Source: Mesorhizobium sp. BR1-1-16 (GTDB lineage: Bacteria; Pseudomonadota; Alphaproteobacteria; Rhizobiales; Kaistiaceae). Taken from it: a stretch of 64,000 nt of DNA. Where the stretch lies: contig NZ_JAIUIE010000003.1 in assembly GCF_020165495.1 (NCBI RefSeq), forward strand, positions 186,001 to 250,000, read 5' to 3'. This document shows positions 56,029-64,000 of this stretch, piece after piece (position 1 is the first letter of the stretch; every line of letters begins with the position of its first letter). The position numbers and the translations under genes are program-made. The notes under the pieces are model-generated. The model saw only the letters and a list, made by a program, of their open reading frames with translations. It was not told the DNA's origin and made no database searches.

Positions 56029-57410
56029 CGAGAGCGGTCAGCAAGCGTCCGGCCAGCCTGACCCGCCGCCTGATCCTCTGGCTGACGCTTGGCGCGTCCG
56101 GCCTGTGGCTCTGCGGCGCGCTCGCTGCCGCCGCGATCCTGCAACACCAGCTTGAGGCCGCCTTCGACGCCGGCCTCCGCGAGACCGCTGAACGCTTGCT
56201 TCCGCTGGCTGCGGAAAGCATCGACGGCGGCGCGCGGGACAGCGACGAAAGCCATGAAATACCCGTCTTCGACGCCCGAGACGGCGAATATATCGTCTAT
56301 CAGGTCCGCAACACCAAAGGGCAGATCCTCGTCCGCTCCTATGATGCCCCGCTCGAGCCCTTCAACGCGGCACTGGCCAATGGCTTCAGCGAGGACGATG
56401 GCTGGCGAGTGCTGACGATCGGCACGCCGGACGGAAGGCTCTTCATCCATGTCGCCGAACAGATCAGCCATCGTGCCGAGACATTGTTCGGCAGCATCGC
56501 GACGCTCATCCTGCCCATCGCAGCGCTGATCCCGCTTTCAGGGATCGGCATCTTTCTGATCGTTCGCGCCGCCTTGAGGCCGCTCACCGCCTTCAGCGCG
56601 GAAATCAGCCGGCGTGACGCGCGCAATCTCGCCCCGATCGAGACGGGCAGTCTGCCGACCGAACTCGCCCCGACCGGAGCGGCCGTTCAGGCATTGATCG
56701 CGCGCCTCGCCGCGGCCTTCGAAGCCGAACGATCCCTCGCGGCAAACAGCGCGCACGAGCTCAGAACGCCGATCGCCGGCAGCCTGGCGCAGACCCAGCG
56801 TCTTCTGGCTGAATTGAAGGGCCAGCCGGCCGAGGCGCGCGCCCGTCAGGTCGAGGACAGCCTGCGGCGGTTGCGCCGCCTCTCCGAAAAACTGCTGCAA
56901 CTCGCCCGCGCGGATTCCGGGATGAGCAGCGCCGCAGAGCCGCGCGATCTCCTGCCGGCGCTGCGTCTCGTGGTCGATGATGCGCGGCGCCCGATGGCAA
57001 ATCCTCGCCGACTGACGCTCGACATCGCCGCCGACGCATCGCTGCTGTCGCCAGTCGATGTCGACGCTTTCGGCATCGCCATGCGGAACCTGCTCGAAAA
57101 CGCGCTTGTTCATGGCGACGTAACAATGCCCGTCACCGTGTCAGTTCCGGCGGATCGCATCGTGACCGTGACGAATGCCGGCCCACCCGTTGCGCCCGAC
57201 CGTCTGGCGCTCCTCACGCGCCGCTTCGAACGCGGCGACACCCGGGCCGAAGGCTCAGGCCTCGGCCTCGCCATCGTCGACCAGATCATGAACAATGCGG
57301 GCGGAGAACTCCGCCTCGCCTCACCGGCCCCCGGCCGAACCGGAGGTTTCGAGGCACGGCTCATCCTCCCGGAAGCCGATCACGTTGTCACGGGCGACCT
57401 CAAAACTTGA
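56025..57410 (+). CDS. Sensor histidine kinase
   Basis: Membrane kinase of 461 residues, QseC/PmrB type. Helices at about 16-39 and 160-181 enclose a periplasmic sensor of about 120 residues that contains the acidic SIDGGARDSDESHE stretch. His244 lies in NSAHELRTPIAG. The ATPase has NLLENALVHG and a GSGLGLAIVDQI lid. A polar or metal-like signal is possible but not proved. Its last 11 bases overlap the end of the convergent large gene. Confidence 0.92.
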   Translation: MTRAVSKRPASLTRRLILWLTLGASGLWLCGALAAAAILQHQLEAAFDAGLRETAERLLPLAAESIDGGARDSDESHEIPVFDARDGEYIVYQVRNTKGQILVRSYDAPLEPFNAALANGFSEDDGWRVLTIGTPDGRLFIHVAEQISHRAETLFGSIATLILPIAALIPLSGIGIFLIVRAALRPLTAFSAEISRRDARNLAPIETGSLPTELAPTGAAVQALIARLAAAFEAERSLAANSAHELRTPIAGSLAQTQRLLAELKGQPAEARARQVEDSLRRLRRLSEKLLQLARADSGMSSAAEPRDLLPALRLVVDDARRPMANPRRLTLDIAADASLLSPVDVDAFGIAMRNLLENALVHGDVTMPVTVSVPADRIVTVTNAGPPVAPDRLALLTRRFERGDTRAEGSGLGLAIVDQIMNNAGGELRLASPAPGRTGGFEARLILPEADHVVTGDLKT

Positions 57411-60400
57411 TCGCCGGCTCCTCCGGTTCGTCGCCGATGTTTGCCGCGCCGACCGCACTGGTCGCAATGGCGACCAGTGCGCGCATGTCCCACAATTCCG
57501 TCGAGACATAGTCGCTGCCGCGGGTCGCCCGGACGATGGGGCGGCAACCAGACCAACCCGCCAAGGTTTCGTTATTCGGTCCGCCAACCGGCGTTCGCAT
57601 TGAAAGGCGCGTGCTCTGCAGCAGCCTGATCGCCTCTTGGTGATCCGGACCGGAGATGGTCCGCATATTGTGCGACATCGACAAAGAGAGGCTGCACACA
57701 CCCTGATCAATTTTCTTGTCCGCCCAGATCCAGGTATGGCTGGCTTCGTCGTGCATTGAGGGAGCGCCATATTTTCCGATCAGCAGCTTCTCGATTCCCT
57801 TTTCAGGCACGGTGGGCGCGACCGCCACGAAGCGTTCGACCCCAATGACATGCTGCGGCTGATCGTCATGCGGAAGCTGCAAGGCGATGTTCTCGCTCTT
57901 GTCGGAACTGACATAGACCCGAACATGATCGAGCGCGTCGAAGTTCGTCCTATCGTCGGCGTTCTCAAGCACCCAGCCGACATCGATTGCCTTCCGCACA
58001 ATCGCATCGGCCTCATCGATCGACATCCCCAGCCGTATACCGAGCACATCCGGTCCCGAGACGTCTCCGTCGAGATAACCGGCGGCCGTGGTGCGGACGG
58101 CTGCGTCCGAAGACTTCTGTTGGTTCTCCGCCTGTGCCGCGATTGCAGCCTTCGCTGCGGCGGCAGCCGCGGCTTCGGCCGCTTCCTTGTCGAGCGCTGC
58201 CTGCTTCTCCTGTGCGGCCGCCTGTGCGCGGCTGACTGCTGCTCCGCTCTGGTCCTCCGGCGGAGGAAATCCAACGCTCGCTACCACCTTTTCACCGACG
58301 CGCAGCCGGGACGAAAGAGGCGTCACCTCGAGCACGCTGCCCGTTCCCACAGTCCTTGCCGGCCCGAGCCTCAGCACGGTTTCCAACACCGCGGGGTCGG
58401 TACCGTTTATCTCCGGGGTGGGAATGACATAAGCGCTGCCCCCAAGGGGGGCGACGGCGACGATCGGTCCCGTGACGGCCGGGATTCGAAAGTCGTTGCC
58501 GACGATGTTGCTGGAACCGCGGCCGGTCGACGCCAAGCTCTGGATCAGGGCCTGATTGTCCGTCGAGATGTAGCTTCGCTCCTGCCCCAGCGCCAGCAAT
58601 CCGCCCTGTGCTGAAGCGAAGGGGCGCTCCTGTCGAAGAACGACCTGGTCGCGCAGCGCTGCCACGCGTCGCATGGTCCAGCCCCGGAAGCGCGCCACCA
58701 GATCGGGATTGCCGCTCGGCCTTGCAGTGAACCAGAGGCCCCAGGGGTCGACGTTCGTCCAATCGGTCCGATGGCTGAAGATCTGTTCGTCGTCGTAGCG
58801 CTTCTGGGCGGCGTTTTCCCAATTGACGCGATCCGGAGAAAGAACGCCGCTCTTGAGCAGCACTAGCATCATCGTTTCGTCGTTGAGCGGCACGTCGCCA
58901 AAGATGGGCACAGCGCCGCCTTTGTCGGCGATGACGCGAGGCAGCCGAGCCTGGGTGGGGAAGGCATAGAGGCGGTTCGTCAGGTGCTCGTCGTCATAGA
59001 GCGCGGGGTCTCCAGCCTCGATCTCCCAGCGAAACCCCCCCGGCAGACCATTCGTCGAATAGACCTTGCCCGCCGCGACACCTTTGATGGTCATCGGAAT
59101 GGCAATGAAGGCCCGGTAGCTGTGTTCTTGGGTAGCTGCGAAGGCCCGGGCTTCTTTTTCCGACGCCGGCCAGATGAGATTCCTCAAAACGAGGTTTGTG
59201 GAACTGCCAAGCACGCCGTAACTCTCGTCTCCCCGGTGCTCCGGCGAGATTCGAAACTGCCCCGTCGTCAAATCATAATCGCTAACACCAGCGGGAACCA
59301 CGATGACGACTTCAAATGGCGGCTTTGGGCCCGCGGAAATGATTTTCGGCAGATAATCGGCTTTGAAGCGGCTGGAAAAGTCATGTAATGCGAACTCGGC
59401 GCCTGGAAAGTTTACGCGGGCCTCTCCGGCACGCAGATACTGACCATACTCTTCCGAGTTGCCTGTATGAAAGGACATATATCGACAAAGCTCCTGCGTG
59501 CCGATCTTTGTTATAATATCCTCATCCAGCATAGTGCAGCCAATAAAAGCAGCAGTGTCTTCGTTATACTGCGGCGCGAGATCAGGCTCCGCCGCGAGAC
59601 CGGCCGCCAATATAAAAGTCTTCCAAGCGCTCAGCGCGGGGCCGTCGCTGGAAAAATGGGAGAGGCGATCGATGTCAGGCTGCGGAAGATACAACCGACC
59701 GCGTAAGATCGGGAGGTTCCACTCTGCAGCGATACGCCGCGTTGTCTCGGCCATCGCCGGAGACGCGACGTCCGAAGGCTTGTCTCTAGGAACGAAATCC
59801 GCGAGCTCGGCGAGTCGCTTGCCATAGAGGCTCGATATGCAGGTATCGTTGCCGCAGTCATCCCGCCTCGCCACCCACGCCAGTTGGCTGGATTCGAAAT
59901 CGCGGGGCTTCGTCTCAGACGTGAGAATGGCAGAAACAGCCGAAACCATCTTGCCGTCGAGTTGCATGAGGCCCGCATTGAAGCACACGAAGCGGCTTCC
60001 GTTTGGCGGCGGGGGATCGCAAGGGACCGGGCTCGCGATGGACGGCGGCTCGATGCCGGACGTCGGAGTTCCAACAAAAGACGGAGCCCCTAAAGGGCTT
60101 GTTTCCGCTGAAGTCTGATTGATATCCGCTGCAGCATCATCCGAGTCCGTCCCCGCTGCCGCCGGGTCGAGACGTGCGATCTGGTCCATCATCGCCTGGC
60201 GGAGACAGTCCGCCGATCCGCCGCAGGCGTTTCGCCTGGCGATGTAGCGCTTCTGCTGCGCTTTGAGGGCGGCTCTGTTACCAGGATTGGCGAGCAGTGC
60301 CATCTTGTAGCTCTCGGCCATGGCCCGATCGAGCGCAGCGAGATCGGCCTGCGAACAGATCGCCGCTTCCGCGGCGAGCTTGGCGCGCCGACAGTCGAAG

Positions 60401-60609
60401 CTCGGACGGACGGTCGTCCGATTGGCAGGTCGCTTTTGCAGCGACCGCTGTCCGGGCGGCGGCACCTCGCGCTCGCCAAGACCGCGGAACATCGGGAAGA
60501 TGTCGGCTGGGAACAGCTGTTGAGCGCTCGATGGTCCCGTAAAAAAGGCCAGAGACGCCAGGGCGCAGGCAAGCGCAACGATATACCAATGCCGGGAGAC
60601 CGCTTGCAT
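57400..60609 (-). CDS. Large secreted protein with two LprI-like cysteine domains
   Basis: Predicted envelope protein of 1069 residues, signal peptide about 1-29 (FTGPSSAQ). An LprI/DUF1311-like domain (about 70-148) has Cys73, Cys85, Cys129 and Cys135 with FDCRRAKLAAEAAIC and ALKAQQKRYIARRNAC. A second, shorter one (about 205-268) has Cys209, Cys252 and Cys257. About 500 residues of unrecognised sequence follow, then an Ala/Gln-rich coiled coil (about 805-850) and a C-terminal domain starting DVLGIRLGMSIDEAD, which is like SmpA-type modules. LprI proteins inhibit lysozyme; here the role is unknown. Part of the middle has lower GC than its surroundings. The stop lies within the end of the convergent kinase gene. 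Confidence 0.8.
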   Translation of the reverse strand: MQAVSRHWYIVALACALASLAFFTGPSSAQQLFPADIFPMFRGLGEREVPPPGQRSLQKRPANRTTVRPSFDCRRAKLAAEAAICSQADLAALDRAMAESYKMALLANPGNRAALKAQQKRYIARRNACGGSADCLRQAMMDQIARLDPAAAGTDSDDAAADINQTSAETSPLGAPSFVGTPTSGIEPPSIASPVPCDPPPPNGSRFVCFNAGLMQLDGKMVSAVSAILTSETKPRDFESSQLAWVARRDDCGNDTCISSLYGKRLAELADFVPRDKPSDVASPAMAETTRRIAAEWNLPILRGRLYLPQPDIDRLSHFSSDGPALSAWKTFILAAGLAAEPDLAPQYNEDTAAFIGCTMLDEDIITKIGTQELCRYMSFHTGNSEEYGQYLRAGEARVNFPGAEFALHDFSSRFKADYLPKIISAGPKPPFEVVIVVPAGVSDYDLTTGQFRISPEHRGDESYGVLGSSTNLVLRNLIWPASEKEARAFAATQEHSYRAFIAIPMTIKGVAAGKVYSTNGLPGGFRWEIEAGDPALYDDEHLTNRLYAFPTQARLPRVIADKGGAVPIFGDVPLNDETMMLVLLKSGVLSPDRVNWENAAQKRYDDEQIFSHRTDWTNVDPWGLWFTARPSGNPDLVARFRGWTMRRVAALRDQVVLRQERPFASAQGGLLALGQERSYISTDNQALIQSLASTGRGSSNIVGNDFRIPAVTGPIVAVAPLGGSAYVIPTPEINGTDPAVLETVLRLGPARTVGTGSVLEVTPLSSRLRVGEKVVASVGFPPPEDQSGAAVSRAQAAAQEKQAALDKEAAEAAAAAAAKAAIAAQAENQQKSSDAAVRTTAAGYLDGDVSGPDVLGIRLGMSIDEADAIVRKAIDVGWVLENADDRTNFDALDHVRVYVSSDKSENIALQLPHDDQPQHVIGVERFVAVAPTVPEKGIEKLLIGKYGAPSMHDEASHTWIWADKKIDQGVCSLSLSMSHNMRTISGPDHQEAIRLLQSTRLSMRTPVGGPNNETLAGWSGCRPIVRATRGSDYVSTELWDMRALVAIATSAVGAANIGDEPEEPAIKF

Positions 60610-60928
60610 GGACAGCTCCGTTCATCCGAGCCAGGCCAACGCCATTTTCCGATGTGACAGCGATGATGCGAAGCTTCGGCAAATCCGGTCAATCCGACTT
60701 CCTGATAAGATCGGCCGTAGCGGGCTACCTCTTTCTTGGGTGCGCTCCTGGATATCCACCCTCATCCCGTGCAGGCCGGCCCGAAATCGGGGCACATGCG
60801 TCGAACCAGCAGTTCATATCGGGGCAGGACCTCGGGAGCACGCTTCGCTGAAATTCGCGCGCGGCAGAACGCCTCGCAGCGCGGACAGCGCGCTACAGGC
60901 CTCGGCTGGATGAAATCTTGGGAGAAAT
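60610..60928. other. 319-base gap before tRNA-Met
   Basis: Only short unsupported frames are present. No integrase, direct repeat of the tRNA end or terminator was recognised. Confidence 0.4.
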
Positions 60929-61005
60929 TGGTAGCGGGAGAGGGACTTGAACCCCCGACACGCGGATTATGATTCCGCTGCTCTAACCAGCTGAGCTACC
61001 CCGCC
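60929..61005 (-). tRNA. tRNA-Met (CAT), elongator type
   Basis: 77 bases including an encoded CCA. Acceptor stem GGCGGGG pairs with TCCCGCT (two G-U ends). D-stem GCTC/GAGC, anticodon stem GCGGA/TCCGC with loop ATCATAA (anticodon CAT), and T-arm with TTCAAGT are all in place. The body matches the alphaproteobacterial elongator Met tRNA as I remember it; tRNA-Ile2 (lysidine) is the alternative with the same anticodon. Confidence 0.93.
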
Positions 61006-61009
61006 ACGC

Positions 61010-61025
61010 TTCGCCCATGGGCGAA
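61010..61025. repeat. Perfect 16-bp palindrome in the pre-tRNA leader
   Basis: TTCGCCCATGGGCGAA, 4 bases upstream of the mature tRNA 5' end and within the transcribed leader. Confidence 0.6.
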
Positions 61026-61039
61026 CATTTGTGCCGCGC

Positions 61040-61068
61040 TTATAGGGAGGGCGGCAAAGTGCTGTCAA
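61040..61068 (-). promoter_or_regulatory. Sigma-70 promoter of tRNA-Met
   Basis: Minus-strand -35 TTGACA (61063-61068), 17-base spacer, -10 CTATAA (61040-61045). Near-consensus, as expected for a stable RNA. Confidence 0.82.
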
Positions 61069-61099
61069 GAGCGATGCACGTTTCGCCCCCAGGCGTTGC

Positions 61100-62056
61100 T
61101 CAGGCTATCCCGGCGAGGGCAGGATCGAGCGTCACGCCGTCGATGTCGCGCGTCGCCTCCAGCCTGCCATCCTCGACGTGAAGCCGCGCGACATGGATCA
61201 CCGTGCGCCGCTCCTCGAAGGTGAGCGGCACCGGCGTCAGCGTTTCCGCCCAGTGCAGGTGCGTGAAATAGAACAGCGCCGCCCAGTCGCCCTGCGTGAC
61301 GACATCGCCATGGCGCGCGAAGCGCTGGTCGTCGGGATGCGCGCCCGGTTCGGCGAGGATCAGGCCCTGCCGATGCCAGCCGAGGGCATCATCGGAGCGA
61401 TAGACCGCCTGGCCGCGCCATTCATCGACAATCAGCCACCAATATCCTGAAAGGAAGAAGACGTTCGGCCCCTCATGCGGCGGTGCGTCGGGCGAGCCGG
61501 GGATGACTTTGCCTTCGAGCGTCCAGGCATGAAGGTCAGGGCTCGTCAGCGACCAGGTGCTCGAGCCGTCGCCCTCGTCCTTGTACCAGAGGCGGTGAAG
61601 CCCATCCGGCGTCCGCGCCACGGCGGCGTCGATGACATTGCGCGAGGTGCGCGGCAGGACGCCCTGACGCGTCCATGCAACAAGATCCGGGCTCGTGAAA
61701 TGCACGATGCGACGATCGGGCTCGCCGAGGGGCTCACCTGTACCCGTCATGTAGGTGAGATACATGTGATAGGTGTCGCCCGCGCGGATCACCTCAGGCG
61801 CCCAATGGGTGTTGAGGCCGGCATCCTCGGGCGCGTCGAGACCTGCCACCGTGCCGCGATAGACCCAGTTGCGGCCGCCATCGGCCGAGACCGCGACGCC
61901 GATCGCGCTGCCATGGATCCAGCCGAACCCCTCCCCACCGAGATCGGCGCGGCGGTTGGTGTAGAACATCCACCATTCATCCGTCCCGGCACGATGGACG
62001 ACGACAGGGTCTGCGGCGCCGTCATGCACCGGATCGGCATAGACAGGGCGCGACAT
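61100..62056 (-). CDS. GH43-like five-bladed beta-propeller protein
   Basis: Protein of 318 residues with repeated propeller blades: DPVVVHRAGTDEWWMFYT, THWAPEVIRAGDTYHMYLT, VIDAAVARTPDGLHRLWYKD and EGPNVFFLSGYWWLIVD. Acidic residues at DPV, APE and the EGP stretch are at places where GH43-type enzymes hold their catalytic triad. A glycoside hydrolase or phosphorylase-like role on a plant or microbial glycan is likely, but the substrate is open. No signal peptide, hence cytoplasmic. It lies after the methyltransferase gene with a 9-base gap and may be in the mnmA transcription unit. Confidence 0.78.
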   Translation of the reverse strand: MSRPVYADPVHDGAADPVVVHRAGTDEWWMFYTNRRADLGGEGFGWIHGSAIGVAVSADGGRNWVYRGTVAGLDAPEDAGLNTHWAPEVIRAGDTYHMYLTYMTGTGEPLGEPDRRIVHFTSPDLVAWTRQGVLPRTSRNVIDAAVARTPDGLHRLWYKDEGDGSSTWSLTSPDLHAWTLEGKVIPGSPDAPPHEGPNVFFLSGYWWLIVDEWRGQAVYRSDDALGWHRQGLILAEPGAHPDDQRFARHGDVVTQGDWAALFYFTHLHWAETLTPVPLTFEERRTVIHVARLHVEDGRLEATRDIDGVTLDPALAGIA

Positions 62057-62065
62057 GGAAAATCC

Positions 62066-62755
62066 CTAGAGCCGCTCGAAGACCAGCAGCGTGAAAAAGC
62101 CGAGCGGTCCGACGCGGCGCTTCTCGACCAGGCGGAGATCGCTCCGGCCCAGGATGCGGCCGAGCTGAAAGTCCGTATGCCAGCCGAGCGCGGCCGAGAG
62201 CGGCGCGAACACCTCGCCGATCGTCTTTCGCCAGCCCTTCTGGTCGGCGAAATGGCTGACGAGTATCACGGTCCCGCCCGGCCGCGTGACGCGGGCGAGC
62301 TCCGACATGACGGCGGCCGGATCGGGCACGACGGTGATGACGAACATTGCGACGGAGGTATCGAAGGCCGCATCGCCGAAAGCGAGGTCGCCGGCATCGG
62401 CCTCCTCCAGCGCCTCGACATGTTGCAGCCGCTCGCCCTCCACGCGTGCCCGTGCCCGCTCGAGCATTTCGGGCGAGAGATCGACGCCGGTGATGCGATG
62501 GTCGCGGCGGTAGTCGGGGAGCGAGATACCGGTGCCGACGCCGCATTCGAGGACGCGGCCCGGCGGCAGTTCGTTGACCACCACAACGGCGGCGCGACGT
62601 CCCGAATCGAAGACGGCCCCGAACACCCAGTCATAAACAGGCGCCCAGCGTGCATAGGCGGCCCTGACGGCGCCGTCATCCATGCGCCAGCCGCGACTTC
62701 TGCCTCCTGAAAAAGACTTGAACCGCCGCGCAACGTCTTCGAACAGATCCGGCAT
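62066..62755 (-). CDS. SAM-dependent methyltransferase, PmtA-like
   Basis: Class I methyltransferase of 229 residues. The SAM motif is VLECGVGTGISLP, followed by VDLSPEMLERARARV and MFVITVVPDP. The combination YARWAPVYDWVFG plus TRPGGTVILVSHF is close to the Rhodobacter-type phosphatidylethanolamine N-methyltransferase (PmtA), which makes phosphatidylcholine. Other small-molecule methyltransferases share parts of this. ATG 62755 follows AGGGAG. It starts 9 bases after the mnmA stop. Confidence 0.8.
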   Translation of the reverse strand: MPDLFEDVARRFKSFSGGRSRGWRMDDGAVRAAYARWAPVYDWVFGAVFDSGRRAAVVVVNELPPGRVLECGVGTGISLPDYRRDHRITGVDLSPEMLERARARVEGERLQHVEALEEADAGDLAFGDAAFDTSVAMFVITVVPDPAAVMSELARVTRPGGTVILVSHFADQKGWRKTIGEVFAPLSAALGWHTDFQLGRILGRSDLRLVEKRRVGPLGFFTLLVFERL

Positions 62756-62764
62756 GCGAACTCC

Positions 62765-63955
62765 CTAGCTGGTCGCCAGCGGCTCGGCGGCGAGGCGGGC
62801 CAGCGCCGCCTCGGCTCCATCCGAGCGCCGGCTGCGTTCGATCCAGCCGCCGCCGAGAACACGCGTCCCGGGCTCGTCGCCCTGATAGAAGACGCAGGCC
62901 TGGCCAGCAGCGACGCCCGTCTCCTCGCCGAGGAGCTCGACCTCGACCACGCCGCCCGAAGACGCGAGGCGGGCTGGCTGTGGCGCGCGCGTCGAACGCA
63001 CGCGGGCAAAGACTTCGACGCCCTCTTCGCCAAAATCGGCGAGCGGCCTGTCGCCGAGCCAGTTCACGTCGCGCAGCACCAGCCGGCGGACGGCAAGCGC
63101 CGTGCGCGGTCCAACGACGACGCGTCGCCTGGCGGCATCGAGCGCCACGACATAGAGCGGCTCGCCGGCAGCAACGCCGAGGCCGCGCCGCTGGCCGATC
63201 GTATAATGGATGATCCCCTCGTGGCGCCCGAGTACGGCACCGTCGAGATGCACGATCTCGCCGGGCTCGGCCGCGTGAGGCCGCAGCCGGGCAATCACGT
63301 CCGCATAGCGTCCGCCGGGCACGAAACAGATGTCCTGGCTGTCATGCTTGTCGGCGATCTCGAGCCCGAGGTCGCGGGCGATCGCGCGCGTCTCGGGCTT
63401 GGTGAGGCTACCCAAGGGAAAGCGCACGAAATCGAGCTGCGCCTGGGTCGTCGCGAACAGGAAATAGCTCTGATCGCGATCAAGATCGGCCGGACGAAAA
63501 AGCCCACGATGGCCGGAGGAAAGCGGCTTCGTCGAGACATAATGGCCGGTCGCGAGCGCCGCCGCGCCAAGGCCCTGAGCGGTCGCCAGGAGATCGGAGA
63601 ACTTCACCGTCTGATTGCAGGCGATGCACGGGACCGGAGTCTCGCCGGCAATATAGCTGTCGGCAAAGCGGTCGATCACCGCCTCTCGGAAGCGCGATTC
63701 ATAGTCGAGGACGTAATGCGGGATATCGAGCCGCTCGGCCACCCGGCGGGCGTCGTGGATGTCCTGTCCGGCGCAGCAGGCGCCCTTCCTGTGCGTCGCC
63801 TCGCCGTGGTCATAAAGCTGCAGCGTGATCCCGACGACGTCATAGCCCTCGCGCTTCAAAAGCCCGGCGACGACAGAGGAATCGACGCCCCCGGACATGG
63901 CCACGACGACGCGGTTGTCCTTGGGAAGCCCGGGAAGATCGAGGCTGTTTGGCAT
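62765..63955 (-). CDS. mnmA: tRNA-specific 2-thiouridylase
   Basis: Enzyme of 396 residues that thiolates U34 of the Lys, Glu and Gln tRNAs. The PP-loop SGGVDSS is at 21-27. The catalytic cysteine pair is Cys113 in [11 protein letters not shown] and the Cys of [10 protein letters not shown]. The C-terminal beta-barrel includes [12 protein letters not shown]. Length and motifs are normal. ATG 63955 is the likely start, although no strong ribosome site is seen. It leads the unit mnmA - methyltransferase - GH43-like gene. Confidence 0.95.
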   Translation of the reverse strand: MPNSLDLPGLPKDNRVVVAMSGGVDSSVVAGLLKREGYDVVGITLQLYDHGEATHRKGACCAGQDIHDARRVAERLDIPHYVLDYESRFREAVIDRFADSYIAGETPVPCIACNQTVKFSDLLATAQGLGAAALATGHYVSTKPLSSGHRGLFRPADLDRDQSYFLFATTQAQLDFVRFPLGSLTKPETRAIARDLGLEIADKHDSQDICFVPGGRYADVIARLRPHAAEPGEIVHLDGAVLGRHEGIIHYTIGQRRGLGVAAGEPLYVVALDAARRRVVVGPRTALAVRRLVLRDVNWLGDRPLADFGEEGVEVFARVRSTRAPQPARLASSGGVVEVELLGEETGVAAGQACVFYQGDEPGTRVLGGGWIERSRRSDGAEAALARLAAEPLATS

Positions 63956-64000
63956 GACCGCTGTCGTTGAGGCCGGCCGGCGGCATCGGCCGGCGGACTG

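Noticed and set aside
58088-58235. Ala-rich repeats suggesting a CRISPR or VNTR
   Set aside because: The repetition comes from GCG/GCC codons of an Ala-rich coiled coil in the large secreted protein; there are no spaced identical repeats.
60610-61005. Integration site at tRNA-Met
   Set aside because: No integrase and no repeated tRNA 3' end were seen within the window, so an island boundary is not supported.

Overview
The window reads as a chromosomal segment of a GC-rich alphaproteobacterium, most likely of the order Hyphomicrobiales (Rhizobiales). Supporting this are an mprF/lpiA gene overlapping an acvB-type (VirJ-domain) gene, a dctA gene divergent from dctBD with a sigma-54 promoter, a PmtA-like methyltransferase, DUF2934 and LprI-like proteins, and many sugar-catabolism genes. 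The genus cannot be fixed from the sequence alone. I see no transposase, integrase, phage gene, CRISPR array or rRNA. One tRNA, tRNA-Met(CAT), lies at 60929-61005.

Layout. 1-6101: sugar oxidoreductases (two aldo/keto reductases, two short-chain dehydrogenases, one extended SDR) mixed with a TerC-type membrane protein and a TMEM175-type channel. Two of these genes carry the same 13-bp CTGAATCGATTTA element at their starts, which suggests one local regulator. 6170-13596: housekeeping and envelope genes: DUF423 protein, release factor 3, a divergent PRPP synthetase, a YjbR protein, an MltB-type lytic transglycosylase, LemA and DUF2207. 13600-18785: a minus-strand lipid-modification operon of mprF, acvB and a membrane-anchored endonuclease/exonuclease/phosphatase-fold protein. 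18990-21775: an M29 aminopeptidase and a DHA2 exporter.

21877-35817 is the most distinctive block. On the minus strand it holds a RidA protein, an M81 (microcystinase-like) peptidase, a Gfo/Idh/MocA dehydrogenase, a complete sugar ABC importer, an RpiR-type regulator, a signal-less GH20 hexosaminidase and a second M81 peptidase. Divergent from it are an SDR and a D-threonine-aldolase/D-serine-dehydratase-type enzyme. I read it as an uptake and degradation system for an amino sugar joined to an unusual amino acid or peptide. This is inference; the substrate is not known.

35837-36993: three small proteins without recognised family. 37199-39774: cystathionine beta-synthase plus gamma-lyase (reverse transsulfuration). 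39830-43683: an FMN-binding glutamate-synthase-like protein and a hybrid sensor kinase. 44000-47778: an osmF-yehYXW osmoprotectant importer. 47909-48337: a DUF2934 protein with a histone-H1-like tail. 48365-53123: dctD, dctB and, divergently, dctA, with a textbook sigma-54 promoter and two activator dyads. 53239-54226: a 25-residue membrane peptide gene and a membrane protein gene. 54397-57410: cytochrome b561 and PepSY genes divergent from an OmpR-type two-component system. 57400-60609: a very large secreted protein with two LprI-like cysteine domains. 61100-63955: a GH43-like protein, a PmtA-like methyltransferase and mnmA.

Most genes sit in tight same-strand runs with 4-nt ATGA, GTGA or TTGA overlaps. 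All calls rest on reading the sequence; no database search was run.
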